From CATQHW01 sp965243545 (GTDB lineage Bacteria > Spirochaetota > Spirochaetia > SZUA-6 > Bin103): DNA of 64,000 bases. Below, piece by piece: positions 34,621-43,265 of the stretch (position 1 is its first letter; each line of letters starts with the position of its first letter). Below the pieces are notes generated by a model. That model was not told the DNA's origin. It did no database searches and saw nothing but the letters and a program-made list of their open reading frames with translations. The translations under genes and the position numbers were made by a program. The stretch covers positions 248,001 through 312,000 of the forward strand of contig OZ251573.1 of assembly GCA_965243545.1 (NCBI GenBank). Reading direction: 5' to 3'.

Positions 34621-35256
34621 GTGGCCCGTTACCTGGGACCCGCCTGCCGGCTCTGCCGCGCGCAGGAGGTAAAGCTGTTTCTCAAAGGATCGCGCTGCCA
34701 CTCCGAGAAGTGCCAGATCACCAAGCGGCGCGGCCGGCCGGGCAAGGCGCCGCGGGCGCGGCTGCCGAAGATGTCCGACTACGGCATGCAGCTGCGTGAG
34801 AAGCAGCGCGTAAAGCGCATGTACGGAATGCTCGAGAAGCAGTTTCGCATCGTCTTCGAACGCGCCAACCGGCAACGTGGCGTGACCGCCGAGAACCTGG
34901 TGCGCATGTTGGAGCAGCGGCTCGACAACATCGTGTACCGCATGCACTTCGCCAGCTCGCGCAAGCAGGCGCGGCAGCTGGTGTCGCACGGGCACGTGAC
35001 GGTCAACGGCAAGCGCGTGACCATACCGAGCTACCAGGTGCGCAAGGACGACGTCCTGGAGCTGCGCGAACGGGGCAAGATGATGACGGCGGTCAAGGAC
35101 AGCCTCAAGGAGTACTCGCGTTCCGGGACGCTGCCGTGGCTGGAAGTCGACCCGGACGCGGTGCGCGGGCGGGTCCTGGCCCTGCCGCGGCGCGCCGACG
35201 TGCCCGATCTGGAAGGCGTCAACGAGCAGCTGATCGTCGAGCTGTACTCCAAGTGA
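34621..35256 (+). CDS. rpsD: 30S ribosomal protein S4, zinc-binding form
   Basis: S4 initiates 16S rRNA assembly and usually represses the alpha operon. The 211-residue protein has the zinc-type N-terminus with Cys9, Cys12, Cys26 and Cys31. The S4 RNA-binding domain is MLEQRLDNIVYRMHFASSRKQARQLVSHGHVTVNGK (positions about 98-133). The start is GTG 34621, two bases after the rpsK stop. Confidence 0.97.
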   Translation: MARYLGPACRLCRAQEVKLFLKGSRCHSEKCQITKRRGRPGKAPRARLPKMSDYGMQLREKQRVKRMYGMLEKQFRIVFERANRQRGVTAENLVRMLEQRLDNIVYRMHFASSRKQARQLVSHGHVTVNGKRVTIPSYQVRKDDVLELRERGKMMTAVKDSLKEYSRSGTLPWLEVDPDAVRGRVLALPRRADVPDLEGVNEQLIVELYSK

Positions 35257-35263
35257 GGGGCTG

Positions 35264-36478
35264 ATGGCGCGAAGGAACCTCTTGAAGGGGCTCAATCTGC
35301 CGACCGGCATGGTCTTCGAGCACGCCGACGTGGATACCGCGTACGGCAAGTTCATAGCGTATCCGTTCGAGCGGGGCTACGGGGCGACCATCGGCAACAG
35401 CCTGCGGCGTATCCTGCTGTCGGGCATACCGGGCTGGGCTATCACCGCCGCGCACGTCACGACGCGCGGCGCCGACGGCGCGCCGCACACCGTGTCGAGC
35501 GAGTTCGAGCCGATCCCGCACGTCGTGGAGGACACGCCGGATATCATCAACGCGCTGAAGCAGGTGCGGTTGAAGCTGGACGAAGGGGTGGAGCAACGGA
35601 CCATCTTTCTGGAGCGGTCCGGCCCCGGCGCCCTGACAGCCGGCGATCTTGCGGTCGATACGGGCGTCTCGGTCGCCAACCCCGACCTGCCGATCGCCAC
35701 GCTCATGGACGGCGCCAGTCTGGAGATCGACATACAGATCGAGTACTCGCGCGGCTATCTGCCGGCGGAAAGCAGCGAACGGTTCATCGACGTGGTCGAC
35801 ACCATCCCCATCGACGCGCTGTTCTCGCCGATCGAGCGCGTGAAGTACGCGGTCGAGGACACGCGCGTCGGCCAGCGGACCGACTACGACAAGCTGGTGC
35901 TGGAGGTGTGGACCGACGGCACCAAGAAGCCCGACGACGCGGTGGCGGAGGCCGCCAAGATCGCCAAGGAACACTACACCATCTTCATCAACTTCGAAGA
36001 GGACGAGGTGGGGCCGGAGGAGATCGACGTCGAGGATGAGCCGCTCACCAGGCTGCTCGACACTCCCGTCGAGGAGCTGGAGCTGTCGGTGCGGTCGAGC
36101 AACTGCCTGCGGAACGAGAACATCCGCACCATCGGCGACCTGACCCGCAAGACCGAAGACGAGATTGCCAAGACCCGCAACTTCGGCAAGAAGTCCCTGG
36201 ATGAGATCAAGCAGCGATTGGCCGAGCGCGGTCTTCATCTCGGCATGAGCGACTACGACGCGTTGCGCCAGCGCCTTGCCGCCGGCGACTCTCTGGGCTT
36301 CGACGAGCTCGGCGTAGCGGACGATGAGGAGGCGGTCGTCGCCGAGACCGCCGAGACCGCTATGGACGAAACGGCCGCCGACGCCGAAACGGCGGCGGGC
36401 GCCGACCTGGCGGCCGGCGGCGACGTGGTGGCCGGCGGCGACGTTCCGGCCGGCGGCGAACGGATCGGCGAATCGTGA
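35264..36478 (+). CDS. rpoA: DNA-directed RNA polymerase subunit alpha, with extended acidic/Gly tail
   Basis: The alpha subunit dimerises to nucleate RNA polymerase and contacts activators and UP elements. The N-terminal domain (FERGYGATIGNSLRRILLSGIPGWAI) and the C-terminal domain (RSSNCLRNENIRTIGDLT, NFGKKSLDEIKQRLAERGLHLGM) are both standard and end near residue 328. About 75 further residues form an unusual tail, first acidic (DDEEAVVAETAETAMDETA), then Ala/Gly/Asp repeats (AAGGDVVAGGDVPAGGE). The total of 404 residues compares with about 330-350 in most relatives. ATG 35264 follows GAGGGGC. Confidence 0.96.
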   Translation: MARRNLLKGLNLPTGMVFEHADVDTAYGKFIAYPFERGYGATIGNSLRRILLSGIPGWAITAAHVTTRGADGAPHTVSSEFEPIPHVVEDTPDIINALKQVRLKLDEGVEQRTIFLERSGPGALTAGDLAVDTGVSVANPDLPIATLMDGASLEIDIQIEYSRGYLPAESSERFIDVVDTIPIDALFSPIERVKYAVEDTRVGQRTDYDKLVLEVWTDGTKKPDDAVAEAAKIAKEHYTIFINFEEDEVGPEEIDVEDEPLTRLLDTPVEELELSVRSSNCLRNENIRTIGDLTRKTEDEIAKTRNFGKKSLDEIKQRLAERGLHLGMSDYDALRQRLAAGDSLGFDELGVADDEEAVVAETAETAMDETAADAETAAGADLAAGGDVVAGGDVPAGGERIGES

Positions 36479-36518
36479 TGGAAGCGCGCCGGCGACGACA
36501 CGGAACGGGAGGGCGGCG

Positions 36519-36899
36519 ATGAGACACCGCGTTGGCTACAACCCGCTCGGCCGCACGCCGAGCCACCGCAAGGCGCTGCACTCGAACATGATCGCGGCGC
36601 TGTTTCGCCATGAACGCATCCGCACCACGCGGGCCAAGGCGCTGGCCGTGCGCCGCACCGCGGAGAAGATGATCACGCGAGCCAAGCGCGACAGCGTCCA
36701 CAGCCGGCGGATCGTCGCCCGCCGGCTGCGCGATCCGGCCGTGTTGGCCAAGCTGTTCAACGTGTTGGGGCCGCGCTTCCACGACCGGCCCGGCGGCTAT
36801 ACGCGCGTGCTCAAGCTCGGCCCGCGCTACGGGGACGCCAGCGAGATGGTGATCCTGGAGCTGCTCGACCGGCCGGCCGCGGACGAAGCGTCCAACTGA
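36519..36899 (+). CDS. rplQ: 50S ribosomal protein L17
   Basis: L17 is a 50S protein near the tunnel exit. The 126-residue protein begins MRHRVGYNPLGRTPSHRKALHSNMIAALFRHERIRTT and contains the usual KLFNVLGPRFHDRPGGYTRVLKLGPRYGD. ATG 36519 is preceded by GGGAGGG. It ends the ribosomal protein run; the next gene starts within about 50 bases. Confidence 0.97.
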   Translation: MRHRVGYNPLGRTPSHRKALHSNMIAALFRHERIRTTRAKALAVRRTAEKMITRAKRDSVHSRRIVARRLRDPAVLAKLFNVLGPRFHDRPGGYTRVLKLGPRYGDASEMVILELLDRPAADEASN

Positions 36900-36949
36900 G
36901 CGTCCGCCGGGGTTTCAGAGACGCGGCGGCCGGCTGGCTGGACGGCAAT

Positions 36950-37627
36950 TTGTCGGCCGGAACGCGGCTGGCCGCCGGGGTGCTGCTGGCCGCCTCGCTC
37001 GTGGCGCAGGAGGACCTGCTCCTGCGCGGCGCGCAAGCGGCCGCCTTTGCCGCGCTGGCGTGGCTGGTGCAGCCGCGGCTGCGGCTGCGGCGCACCGCGG
37101 CGTTCCTGGCCGCGACGGTCGTATTCAATCTGCTCACCCCCGCCGGCCGGGTGCTTCTGCGCGTCGGCGGCGTTGCGATCACGGAGGGAGCGCTGATGGT
37201 CGGTGCGGGCAAGGCCGCCGGTCTGGGCGGATTGCTGTTCGTCTCGCGCCTCATGGTCGACCCGCGCCTGCGCCTGCCGGGCGCGGCCGGCGCGCTGTTC
37301 GGATCGACCATGGCGTATCTGGCCCGGCTCATGGACAATCGCGTCCGCTTCCGGCTGCGCAGCCCGATACGGAGCCTGGACCGCGCGTTGCTGGCCGCGC
37401 AAACGGGGCCGGCCGACCCGGAGCCGCCGCGCGCGCCGGAGTGCGGGCGTGGGCCGGAGCCGGGTCACGCGCCGGAGCCGCCGCGCAGGCCGGACGCGCT
37501 GCCCGAACCCGCCGCGCGCCGCGGCAGCGGCGCCACCACGCCGGCGGGCGCCGCGTGCGTGGCCGCCGTGCTGGTCCTCTGCGGCTGCGCGGTCGCGTGG
37601 GGCCGCCTGCGCGGCCGGTCCGGGTGA
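36950..37627 (+). CDS. Putative membrane protein, EcfT/CbiQ-like core
   Basis: This is a membrane protein I can place only loosely. The first 130 residues hold about four hydrophobic segments. The block VVFNLLTPAGRVLL then VGGVAITEGALMVGAGKAAGLGGLLFVSRLM resembles the core of EcfT/CbiQ transmembrane subunits of ECF vitamin transporters. It lacks a clear ATPase-coupling helix and no ECF ATPase is nearby. A Pro/Arg-rich linker (about residues 155-190) precedes one more C-terminal helix. TTG 36950 is the first usable start; a CTG overlapping the rplQ stop (36896) would add VRRGFRDAAAGWLDGN-type sequence. The stop overlaps the next gene as GTGA. Confidence 0.6.
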   Translation: MSAGTRLAAGVLLAASLVAQEDLLLRGAQAAAFAALAWLVQPRLRLRRTAAFLAATVVFNLLTPAGRVLLRVGGVAITEGALMVGAGKAAGLGGLLFVSRLMVDPRLRLPGAAGALFGSTMAYLARLMDNRVRFRLRSPIRSLDRALLAAQTGPADPEPPRAPECGRGPEPGHAPEPPRRPDALPEPAARRGSGATTPAGAACVAAVLVLCGCAVAWGRLRGRSG

Positions 37628-38520
37628 CGCGCGTGCCGGAGTTCGAAGCGCTGGAGGCGCTGCCGCTGGCCGGCGGGGAGCTGGCCGGCGGGGAGCGGCC
37701 GCCGCCCGCAGCTGCAGAGCGCGCCGAGCCGGCCGAACCGCCTCTTGAAGAGCTCCCGTTGGCGCGGGAGTCCGGCGCCGCAGGAGAGCCGGAGGCCCTT
37801 GGCGTCCACACCATCGCGGACCTGTTCGAACTGGTCGGCGACGATCCCCCGGCGGTGGCGGTGGAGGGCGGCGTCTACCGGATTCAGCGCCACGCCTACG
37901 GCCGATCCGCCGGGCGCGATCCGGGCTTGCGGCGACTGGCGGCCGCGGTGACCGGCGGCGCGCCGCCGCGGCAGGACGGCGATCCGTTGCCGTTGCGCGC
38001 CGGCGGCGTCGACCTGGATCGATTCGCCGCCGGCGCGCCCGCGGAAGGTCCGGAACGCGTCGATCTGATCAGCCGGGCGCTGCACCGCTTGAGCCGCCGC
38101 GCCCGGGCGCTCGGCGCGGCGCTCCTGGTCCGGGAACCGTCCGGCTGGCACCGCGCGCGGCAGGCGGCCGGGAGCCTTCGGCAATCGGCCGGGCGGTTGG
38201 GGATTGCGCCTGACGATCCGGTGGCCGACCGCTACCTGGCGCGGCGAGTCGCGCTGATCGCCGCCGCCGGTCCGCCGTACCCGCTCGCCGGGTCGGCCCT
38301 GCTGGCCGATCTGGCGCGGCGGCTGCCCGCCGCCGCGCGCGGCCGGATCGTCCGCGCCGCCCTGCTGCCGGCGCGCGCCGGCGGCCGTCCGGCCTACCTG
38401 CTGTTGACGGCGGCGGGCGCCGACGCGGCGTGGGACGCGCCGGGCCTGGCCGCGCGCCTCGATCTGGCCGCGGCCGAAGACGACCGGCAAGGGTCGGGCG
38501 CCGCCGCGCCCGCGCACTGA
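37624..38520 (+). CDS. Hypothetical protein
   Basis: I do not recognise this 298-residue protein. It starts at GTG 37624 in a GTGA overlap with the preceding membrane-protein gene, so the two are probably coupled. The N-terminal 60 or so residues are acidic and Pro/Ala-rich (GGELAGGERPPPAA, EPAEPPLEELPLA). A structured-looking region follows (TIADLFELVGDDPPAVAVEGGVYRI), and the C-terminal half is Ala/Arg-rich and predicted helical. No signal peptide or transmembrane helix is visible. Its placement between rplQ and rny suggests a cytoplasmic partner of the upstream membrane protein, but this is only inference. Confidence 0.7.
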   Translation: MTRVPEFEALEALPLAGGELAGGERPPPAAAERAEPAEPPLEELPLARESGAAGEPEALGVHTIADLFELVGDDPPAVAVEGGVYRIQRHAYGRSAGRDPGLRRLAAAVTGGAPPRQDGDPLPLRAGGVDLDRFAAGAPAEGPERVDLISRALHRLSRRARALGAALLVREPSGWHRARQAAGSLRQSAGRLGIAPDDPVADRYLARRVALIAAAGPPYPLAGSALLADLARRLPAAARGRIVRAALLPARAGGRPAYLLLTAAGADAAWDAPGLAARLDLAAAEDDRQGSGAAAPAH

Positions 38521-38554
38521 CTCCGGCGTCCCGGCCGCGGAGCCGTTCCGCTCC

Positions 38555-38583
38555 TTGACATTGCCGGGCGGCGCCGGTAGTGT
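38555..38583 (+). promoter_or_regulatory. Sigma-70-type promoter upstream of rny
   Basis: A consensus TTGACA (38555-38560) is followed by a 17-base spacer and TAGTGT (38578-38583). The start codon of rny is only 27 bases after the -10 box, so the leader would be about 20 bases and just include the GGAGG ribosome binding site. Confidence 0.7.
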
Positions 38584-38609
38584 ACGGGCAGCCACCATGG
38601 AGGAACGCA

Positions 38610-40139
38610 ATGGAGCTCGTATGGTTCTTCATGCTTCCTCTCGCCGGTTTGCTGATCGGTTGGCTCGTCCGATGGTCATATGCCAGATTTGAACTCTCCT
38701 CCGCAGAGCAGAAGGCGCGGAGAGTACTCCAAGACGCGGTTAGAGAGGCGCAAGAGAAGCAACGTGAAGCCCTCATCGAGACAAAGGACTTGCTGCTCGC
38801 CGAGCGTGAGACGTTGGACCGTGAAGCGCGGGACCAGCGGCGCGAGATCGAGCGCTACGAACGGAAGGTCCGCCAGAGGGAAGAAAGCCTCCAGGAGCGA
38901 CTCGATACCGTAAGTCGTCAGGAACGAGCACTCGCGGGGCGCGAGCAGCAAGTAACGGAACGAGAGGGCGCTGTCGATGAAGCCGGCGTCGTGTTGAATG
39001 CGGAGTTGGAGAAGGTCGCCCAGCTCACGGCCGCAGAGGCCAAGCAGCAGCTGACCGCGAATATCGAAACCGAAGCGCGCCGGGACGCGCACGATCTGGA
39101 GCGTCGCATAGAGGCGGAGGCGGCGGAGAGCGCCGAGCGGCGCTCCCGCGCGGTGATCGTCTCCGCCATGCAGCGGTTGGCGACCGAGATCACCGCGGAA
39201 ACCAGCGTCTCCTCGGTCGATCTGCCCTCGGATGAGATGAAGGGCCGGATCATCGGCCGGGAGGGACGGAACATCCGCGCCCTCGAAACCCTCACCGGCG
39301 TCGACATCATCATTGACGACACGCCGGAGGCGGTGATCCTGTCGTGCTTCGATCCGGTTCGGCGCGAGACGGCCAAGCTGGCGCTGAAGCGGCTGATCTC
39401 CGACGGACGCATCCATCCGGCGCGGATCGAAGAGGTCGTCCGCAAGGTGATGCGGGACCTGGAGCAGACGCTGTTCGAAGAGGGGCAGCGGGTGTTGTTC
39501 GAGCTCGGCATCCACGACATGCACCCTGACGGAGTGGCGGCGCTCGGCCGGCTGCGGTACCGCACCAGCTACGGACAGAACCAGCTCACGCACTCGAAAG
39601 AGGCGTCGGTGCTGGCCGGTTTCATCGCCGTGGAGGTCGGCGCCGACACCAAGTCGGCAAAGCGGGCGGCCCTGCTGCACGACGTCGGCAAGGGTATGGT
39701 CTCCGACGGAGAGGTGGGTCACGCCGAGCTCGGCATGGACCTGGCCCGGCGGATCGGCGAAAACGACGTCGTCTGCAACGCGATCGGATCGCACCACAAC
39801 GACATCGAGCCGGTGTCGGTAGAGGCGATCATCGTACAGGTCGCCGACGCCATCTCGTCATCGCGTCCGGGAGCGCGGCGGGAAGCGATCGACAACTACC
39901 TGAAGCGACTGGAGGACCTGGAGCAGATCGCCGGCGAGTACGACGGCGTGGAGAAGACCTACGCGATTCAGGCCGGCCGCGAGCTGCGCATCCTGGTGAG
40001 CGCCGACGAGGTCACCGACGACCGCGCCGGCGAGTTGAGCCGCATGATCGCGCGCCGGATCGAGGACGAGGTCACCTACCCCGGCCGTATCAAGGTGACG
40101 GTGATCCGCGAGACCCGGATCACTGAGTACGCCCGGTAA
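38610..40139 (+). CDS. rny: Ribonuclease Y
   Basis: RNase Y is a membrane-anchored endoribonuclease that initiates mRNA decay. ATG 38610 with GGAGG upstream gives 509 residues, the family length. In order these are an N-terminal transmembrane helix (LVWFFMLPLAGLLIGWLV), a long charged coiled coil (about residues 30-195), a KH domain (KGRIIGREGRNIRALE, about 208), an HD domain with HSKEASVLAG and LLHDVGKG (about 327-362), and a C-terminal domain ending in VIRETRITEYAR. The first 40 or so codons are clearly poorer in G+C than the rest. ymdB follows, as in many bacteria. Confidence 0.96.
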   Translation: MELVWFFMLPLAGLLIGWLVRWSYARFELSSAEQKARRVLQDAVREAQEKQREALIETKDLLLAERETLDREARDQRREIERYERKVRQREESLQERLDTVSRQERALAGREQQVTEREGAVDEAGVVLNAELEKVAQLTAAEAKQQLTANIETEARRDAHDLERRIEAEAAESAERRSRAVIVSAMQRLATEITAETSVSSVDLPSDEMKGRIIGREGRNIRALETLTGVDIIIDDTPEAVILSCFDPVRRETAKLALKRLISDGRIHPARIEEVVRKVMRDLEQTLFEEGQRVLFELGIHDMHPDGVAALGRLRYRTSYGQNQLTHSKEASVLAGFIAVEVGADTKSAKRAALLHDVGKGMVSDGEVGHAELGMDLARRIGENDVVCNAIGSHHNDIEPVSVEAIIVQVADAISSSRPGARREAIDNYLKRLEDLEQIAGEYDGVEKTYAIQAGRELRILVSADEVTDDRAGELSRMIARRIEDEVTYPGRIKVTVIRETRITEYAR

Positions 40140-40150
40140 AGGGGCCGTCC

Positions 40151-40936
40151 ACGAACCTTCACGTCGTCCTGATAGGGGACATCGTCGGCGACGCCGGCAT
40201 GCACGCGGTGTTCGCGGGGCTGCGCGGCGTGCAGCGGCGCACCCGCGCCGCGGTGGTGATCGCCAACGGAGAGAACGCGGCCGACGGGTACGGACTCACC
40301 CCGGAGCTGGTGGACCGCATCTTCGGGTTCGGCGTCCACGTGATCACGTCCGGCAACCACGTCTGGCAACATCCGGTCCTGCACCCGGCGCTCGATCGTG
40401 AGGCGCACCTGTTGCGGCCGGAGAACTACCTGCCCGACGCTCCGGGGCACGGATGGTGCGTGGTGAGCGCCGCGGGGACGGACGTCGCCGTGCTCAACCT
40501 GCAGGGCCGGCACGCGCTGCCGTCGCCGCGCTGTCCGTTCCGGACCGCCGACAGCGTGGTCGCCGCCCTGCGCGCCAAGACGCCGGTGATCGTCGTCGAC
40601 CTGCACGCCGAGTCATCGGAGGAGAAGGAGGCGCTCGCCCTCCACCTGGACGGGCGCGTGTCGGCCGTCATCGGCACGCATACCCACGTGACCACGGCCG
40701 ACGAACGCATCTTGCCGGGCGGCACCGCCTATATCACCGACGTCGGCATGACCGGCCCTGCCGGCGGGGTCATCGGCTTCGACGCGCGCGACTCGGTGCG
40801 GCGCAGTCTTTCGCAGATGCCGCTCAAGCTGGCGGTCGCCGATGGCGTCGGCGTGCTCAACGCCGTGCACGTCGAGATCGACGCCGCCAGCGGCCGGGCG
40901 CTGGCGATCGAGCGCGTGCAGGCGGCGCACGGCTGA
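40151..40936 (+). CDS. ymdB: YmdB-type metallophosphodiesterase, probable ACG start
   Basis: This is a TIGR00282-family calcineurin-like phosphodiesterase; B. subtilis YmdB cleaves 2',3'-cyclic nucleotides and affects RNA stability and cell fate. All metal ligands are visible if translation starts at ACG 40151: Asp10 (LIGDIVG), Glu41 (NGENAA), Asn69 (GNHVW) and the His residues of DLHAESS and GTHTHV. The first ATG (40199) would remove the Asp10 strand. No ATG, GTG or TTG lies between the in-frame TGA at 40124 and 40199. AAAGGGG (40138-40144) lies 6 bases before the ACG. The resulting 261 residues match the family length. The gene follows rny by 11 bases. Confidence 0.9.
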   Translation, partial: TNLHVVLIGDIVGDAGMHAVFAGLRGVQRRTRAAVVIANGENAADGYGLTPELVDRIFGFGVHVITSGNHVWQHPVLHPALDREAHLLRPENYLPDAPGHGWCVVSAAGTDVAVLNLQGRHALPSPRCPFRTADSVVAALRAKTPVIVVDLHAESSEEKEALALHLDGRVSAVIGTHTHVTTADERILPGGTAYITDVGMTGPAGGVIGFDARDSVRRSLSQMPLKLAVADGVGVLNAVHVEIDAASGRALAIERVQAAHG

Positions 40937-40948
40937 CCGGCGGCCCGC

Positions 40949-41737
40949 TCAGGCGTCGAACGACGTGCGGGTGAGCGGCGCGCCGATGTAGATCCCTTCG
41001 GGTCCCAGGTAGTCGACGTGCTTCCCGTCGATCAGCACCTGCACCGCGTCGACGGTCGGGAACTCGGTCGCCGAGTAGACCAGCTGCTGCAGCCGCGCCA
41101 GCAGCCCCTGGCGGCCGATCGAGCTGAACCGGAACGCTTGGCCCAGGTCGATCACTGCGGTGCCGTCCCGCACCGACACGCGGTGCAGTTCCACGGCATC
41201 GGGAATCAGGCTGATCAGATCGCGCCGCTGTTCGGCGGCGGTCGGTCCGGCCAGCAGCTCGCGCAGCATCGACGTGAGCGGCGACCCGCCGGAGCTCACC
41301 GTCCTCTGCACCCCGTGCAGCCGCGTCGCGCCGCTGCCGTCGACCAGGACGAAGAAGACGCGGGCGGTGCGGTCCTGCGCAGGCGGGGACGCCGGCTCCG
41401 CCGCCGCGTTCCCCGTACGGCGCGCGGCCGTGGGTTGCGGCTCAGGCGCCGGCGCAGGCGCTTCCGCCGGCTGCGGAGCGGCCGGCGCCGCCGTGCGTGC
41501 GGCCGCCGGCGCCGGGTCGCCGTACCCGTTCGGGGCCCTTCCGGACGGCCGCATCACCACCACCGGAGTTGCACTGGCCGGCCTCACCGCCGTGAAGAAG
41601 TCGGTCGAGTCGAGCACCCGTTCGATGGTCGGACGGCTGAACACGAACACCACCAGCACCGCCGTAACCAAGCCGAACCAGAACAGAATGCCGATCGGCG
41701 ATCGCCTGCGCGCCATGTCTACAGGAATCATCGGCAC
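40949..41737 (-). CDS. GerMN domain protein, membrane-anchored
   Basis: This is a predicted single-pass membrane protein with an extracytoplasmic GerMN domain, a module found in spore germination and lipoprotein contexts whose ligand is unknown. After a short basic N-terminus (ARRRSPIG) comes one helix (ILFWFGLVTAVLVVFVF). An Ala/Pro-rich linker (about residues 70-120) precedes the GerMN fold, with the typical LLAGPTAAEQRRDLISLIPD, GTAVIDLGQAFRF and LVYSATEFPTVDAVQVLIDGK. The start may be GTG 41737, ATG 41731 or ATG 41716; none has a strong ribosome binding site. It converges on ymdB and diverges from der. Confidence 0.8.
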   Translation of the reverse strand: MPMIPVDMARRRSPIGILFWFGLVTAVLVVFVFSRPTIERVLDSTDFFTAVRPASATPVVVMRPSGRAPNGYGDPAPAAARTAAPAAPQPAEAPAPAPEPQPTAARRTGNAAAEPASPPAQDRTARVFFVLVDGSGATRLHGVQRTVSSGGSPLTSMLRELLAGPTAAEQRRDLISLIPDAVELHRVSVRDGTAVIDLGQAFRFSSIGRQGLLARLQQLVYSATEFPTVDAVQVLIDGKHVDYLGPEGIYIGAPLTRTSFDA

Positions 41738-41774
41738 CCGGACCGGCCGATTTGACGCCGCCGCGGCCGCCGGT

Positions 41775-41803
41775 TTGACAGTGCGGCCGGGCGCGGGTAG
41801 GGT
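41775..41803 (+). promoter_or_regulatory. Sigma-70-type promoter upstream of der
   Basis: TTGACA (41775-41780), a 17-base spacer and TAGGGT (41798-41803) lie in the gap between the GerMN gene and der. The der ATG is 41 bases after the -10 box. No matching minus-strand promoter was found in this gap. Confidence 0.65.
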
Positions 41804-41844
41804 TCCGGCGGGCGTCGCGCCGGTGCGCGGCGGCCCGCACCACC

Positions 41845-43254
41845 ATGACTGTCGCCATTCTTGGGCGGCCCAACGTCGGCAAGTCCACTTTGTTCAATCG
41901 CCTCTGCCGCGTCCGGCAGGCGATCACCCATGCGGAGCCCGGCGTCACCAGAGACCTCGGCTACGGCGCGTGGGACCTCGACGGCGCCAAGGACTCCGGC
42001 GGCGCAGGCGTCACGCTGATCGACTCCGGCGGCGTGATCACCGGCCGCAACGATGAGCCGCTTGCGGACCAGGTGAGCGGCCGCGCGCGCGGCGCGGCGG
42101 CCGGCGCCGACGTGATTCTGCTGGTCGTCGACCTCGACGGCCCGACCGCTACCGACCACGCGCTGGCCGACGATCTGCGCCGGTCCGGCACGGAGCCGAT
42201 CGTGGTGGTGAACAAGGCCGATCACGCCGGCCGGGACCCGGACGCGGCGCGCTTCCACGAGCTCGGCTTCGGCGGCGTGGTCGCGGTCTCGGCCGCCCAC
42301 GGCCGCGGCATCGACGCGCTCACCGAGCTGGCGCGAACGCGCCTCGCCGCCGCGGCGGCGACCGCTGCGGCCGGCGCCGGCGCTGCGGTGCCGGGAGATT
42401 CGGGGCCGCCGGAGCCTGCCGGGACCGCCCCGGCGGTCCGTCTGGCGCTGCTCGGCCGCCCCAATACCGGCAAGTCTACCCTGCTCAACGCCCTCACCGG
42501 CCGGCCGCTCGCCGTGGTCGACGCTGTCCCCGGCACCACGCGGGACCCGGTGGCCGGCCGCTTTGCGGCGCGCGCGGTGCGCTTCGAGGCGGTCGACACC
42601 GCCGGGCTGCGGCGGCGCGCGCGGGTGAACGAACCGGTCGAGTACTACGCCACCCAGCGCTCGGTCGATGCGTTGGAGCGGAGCGACGTGGCGGTGCTGC
42701 TGGCGGACGCCAGCCAGGAGATCGCCGACCAGGACAAACGGTTGGCGTCTCTGGCGGTGCGGAAGGGGAACGGTCTGGTGGTCGCGCTCAACAAGTGGGA
42801 CCTGTGCCGGCCGGACGAGCGCGAACGGGTGATCGCGCGCGCCCGGCGCCACCTGCCGGCGCTCTCCTACGTACCGCTGGTCACCCTGTCCGCACGGGAG
42901 CGCACCGGCGTCACCGCCCTGATCGACGCCTGCGCCGAGGTCGCGCAGCAGAGATCGCGCACGGTCTCCACCAGCCAGATCAACCAGGCGGTGCGGCGCT
43001 GGAACCGCACGCCCGGCGCCGGCGGCGCGGCCGATGCGGCGGCGCCCGGCCGCCGGCCGTTGCGGGTGCAGTACGGCGTGCAGACCGGCGCGAACCCGGT
43101 GCGCCTGCTGTTCTTCGTGAACCGCGCCCCGGCGCCCGCCAACTACCGCCGCTACCTGGAGAACCGGGCGCGCGCCGACCTGGGGTTCGACCGCGTGCCG
43201 ATCATCGTCGAGGTGCGCGGGCCGGCCCCGCGCGGCCGCGCCGGCGCGCGCTGA
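41845..43254 (+). CDS. der: Ribosome biogenesis GTPase Der (EngA)
   Basis: Der is a tandem-GTPase needed for 50S assembly. The 469-residue protein has a first G domain with GRPNVGKS (residues 7-14), DSGG and NKAD. The second has GRPNTGKS (about 203-210), DTAG and NKWD, followed by the KH-like C-terminal domain (INQAVRRWNRT, NPVRLLFFVNRAPAPANYRRYLENR). The G3 motif of domain 1 reads DSGG where DTGG is usual. An Ala/Gly-rich linker joins the G domains (about residues 168-195). ATG 41845 has no strong ribosome binding site. Confidence 0.95.
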   Translation: MTVAILGRPNVGKSTLFNRLCRVRQAITHAEPGVTRDLGYGAWDLDGAKDSGGAGVTLIDSGGVITGRNDEPLADQVSGRARGAAAGADVILLVVDLDGPTATDHALADDLRRSGTEPIVVVNKADHAGRDPDAARFHELGFGGVVAVSAAHGRGIDALTELARTRLAAAAATAAAGAGAAVPGDSGPPEPAGTAPAVRLALLGRPNTGKSTLLNALTGRPLAVVDAVPGTTRDPVAGRFAARAVRFEAVDTAGLRRRARVNEPVEYYATQRSVDALERSDVAVLLADASQEIADQDKRLASLAVRKGNGLVVALNKWDLCRPDERERVIARARRHLPALSYVPLVTLSARERTGVTALIDACAEVAQQRSRTVSTSQINQAVRRWNRTPGAGGAADAAAPGRRPLRVQYGVQTGANPVRLLFFVNRAPAPANYRRYLENRARADLGFDRVPIIVEVRGPAPRGRAGAR

Positions 43255-43265
43255 AGGGGGCCGGT

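Noticed and set aside
38580..38609. Earlier rny start in the frame at 38580
   Set aside because: It would lie inside the predicted promoter -10 box; ATG 38610 has GGAGG and the normal N-terminal helix.
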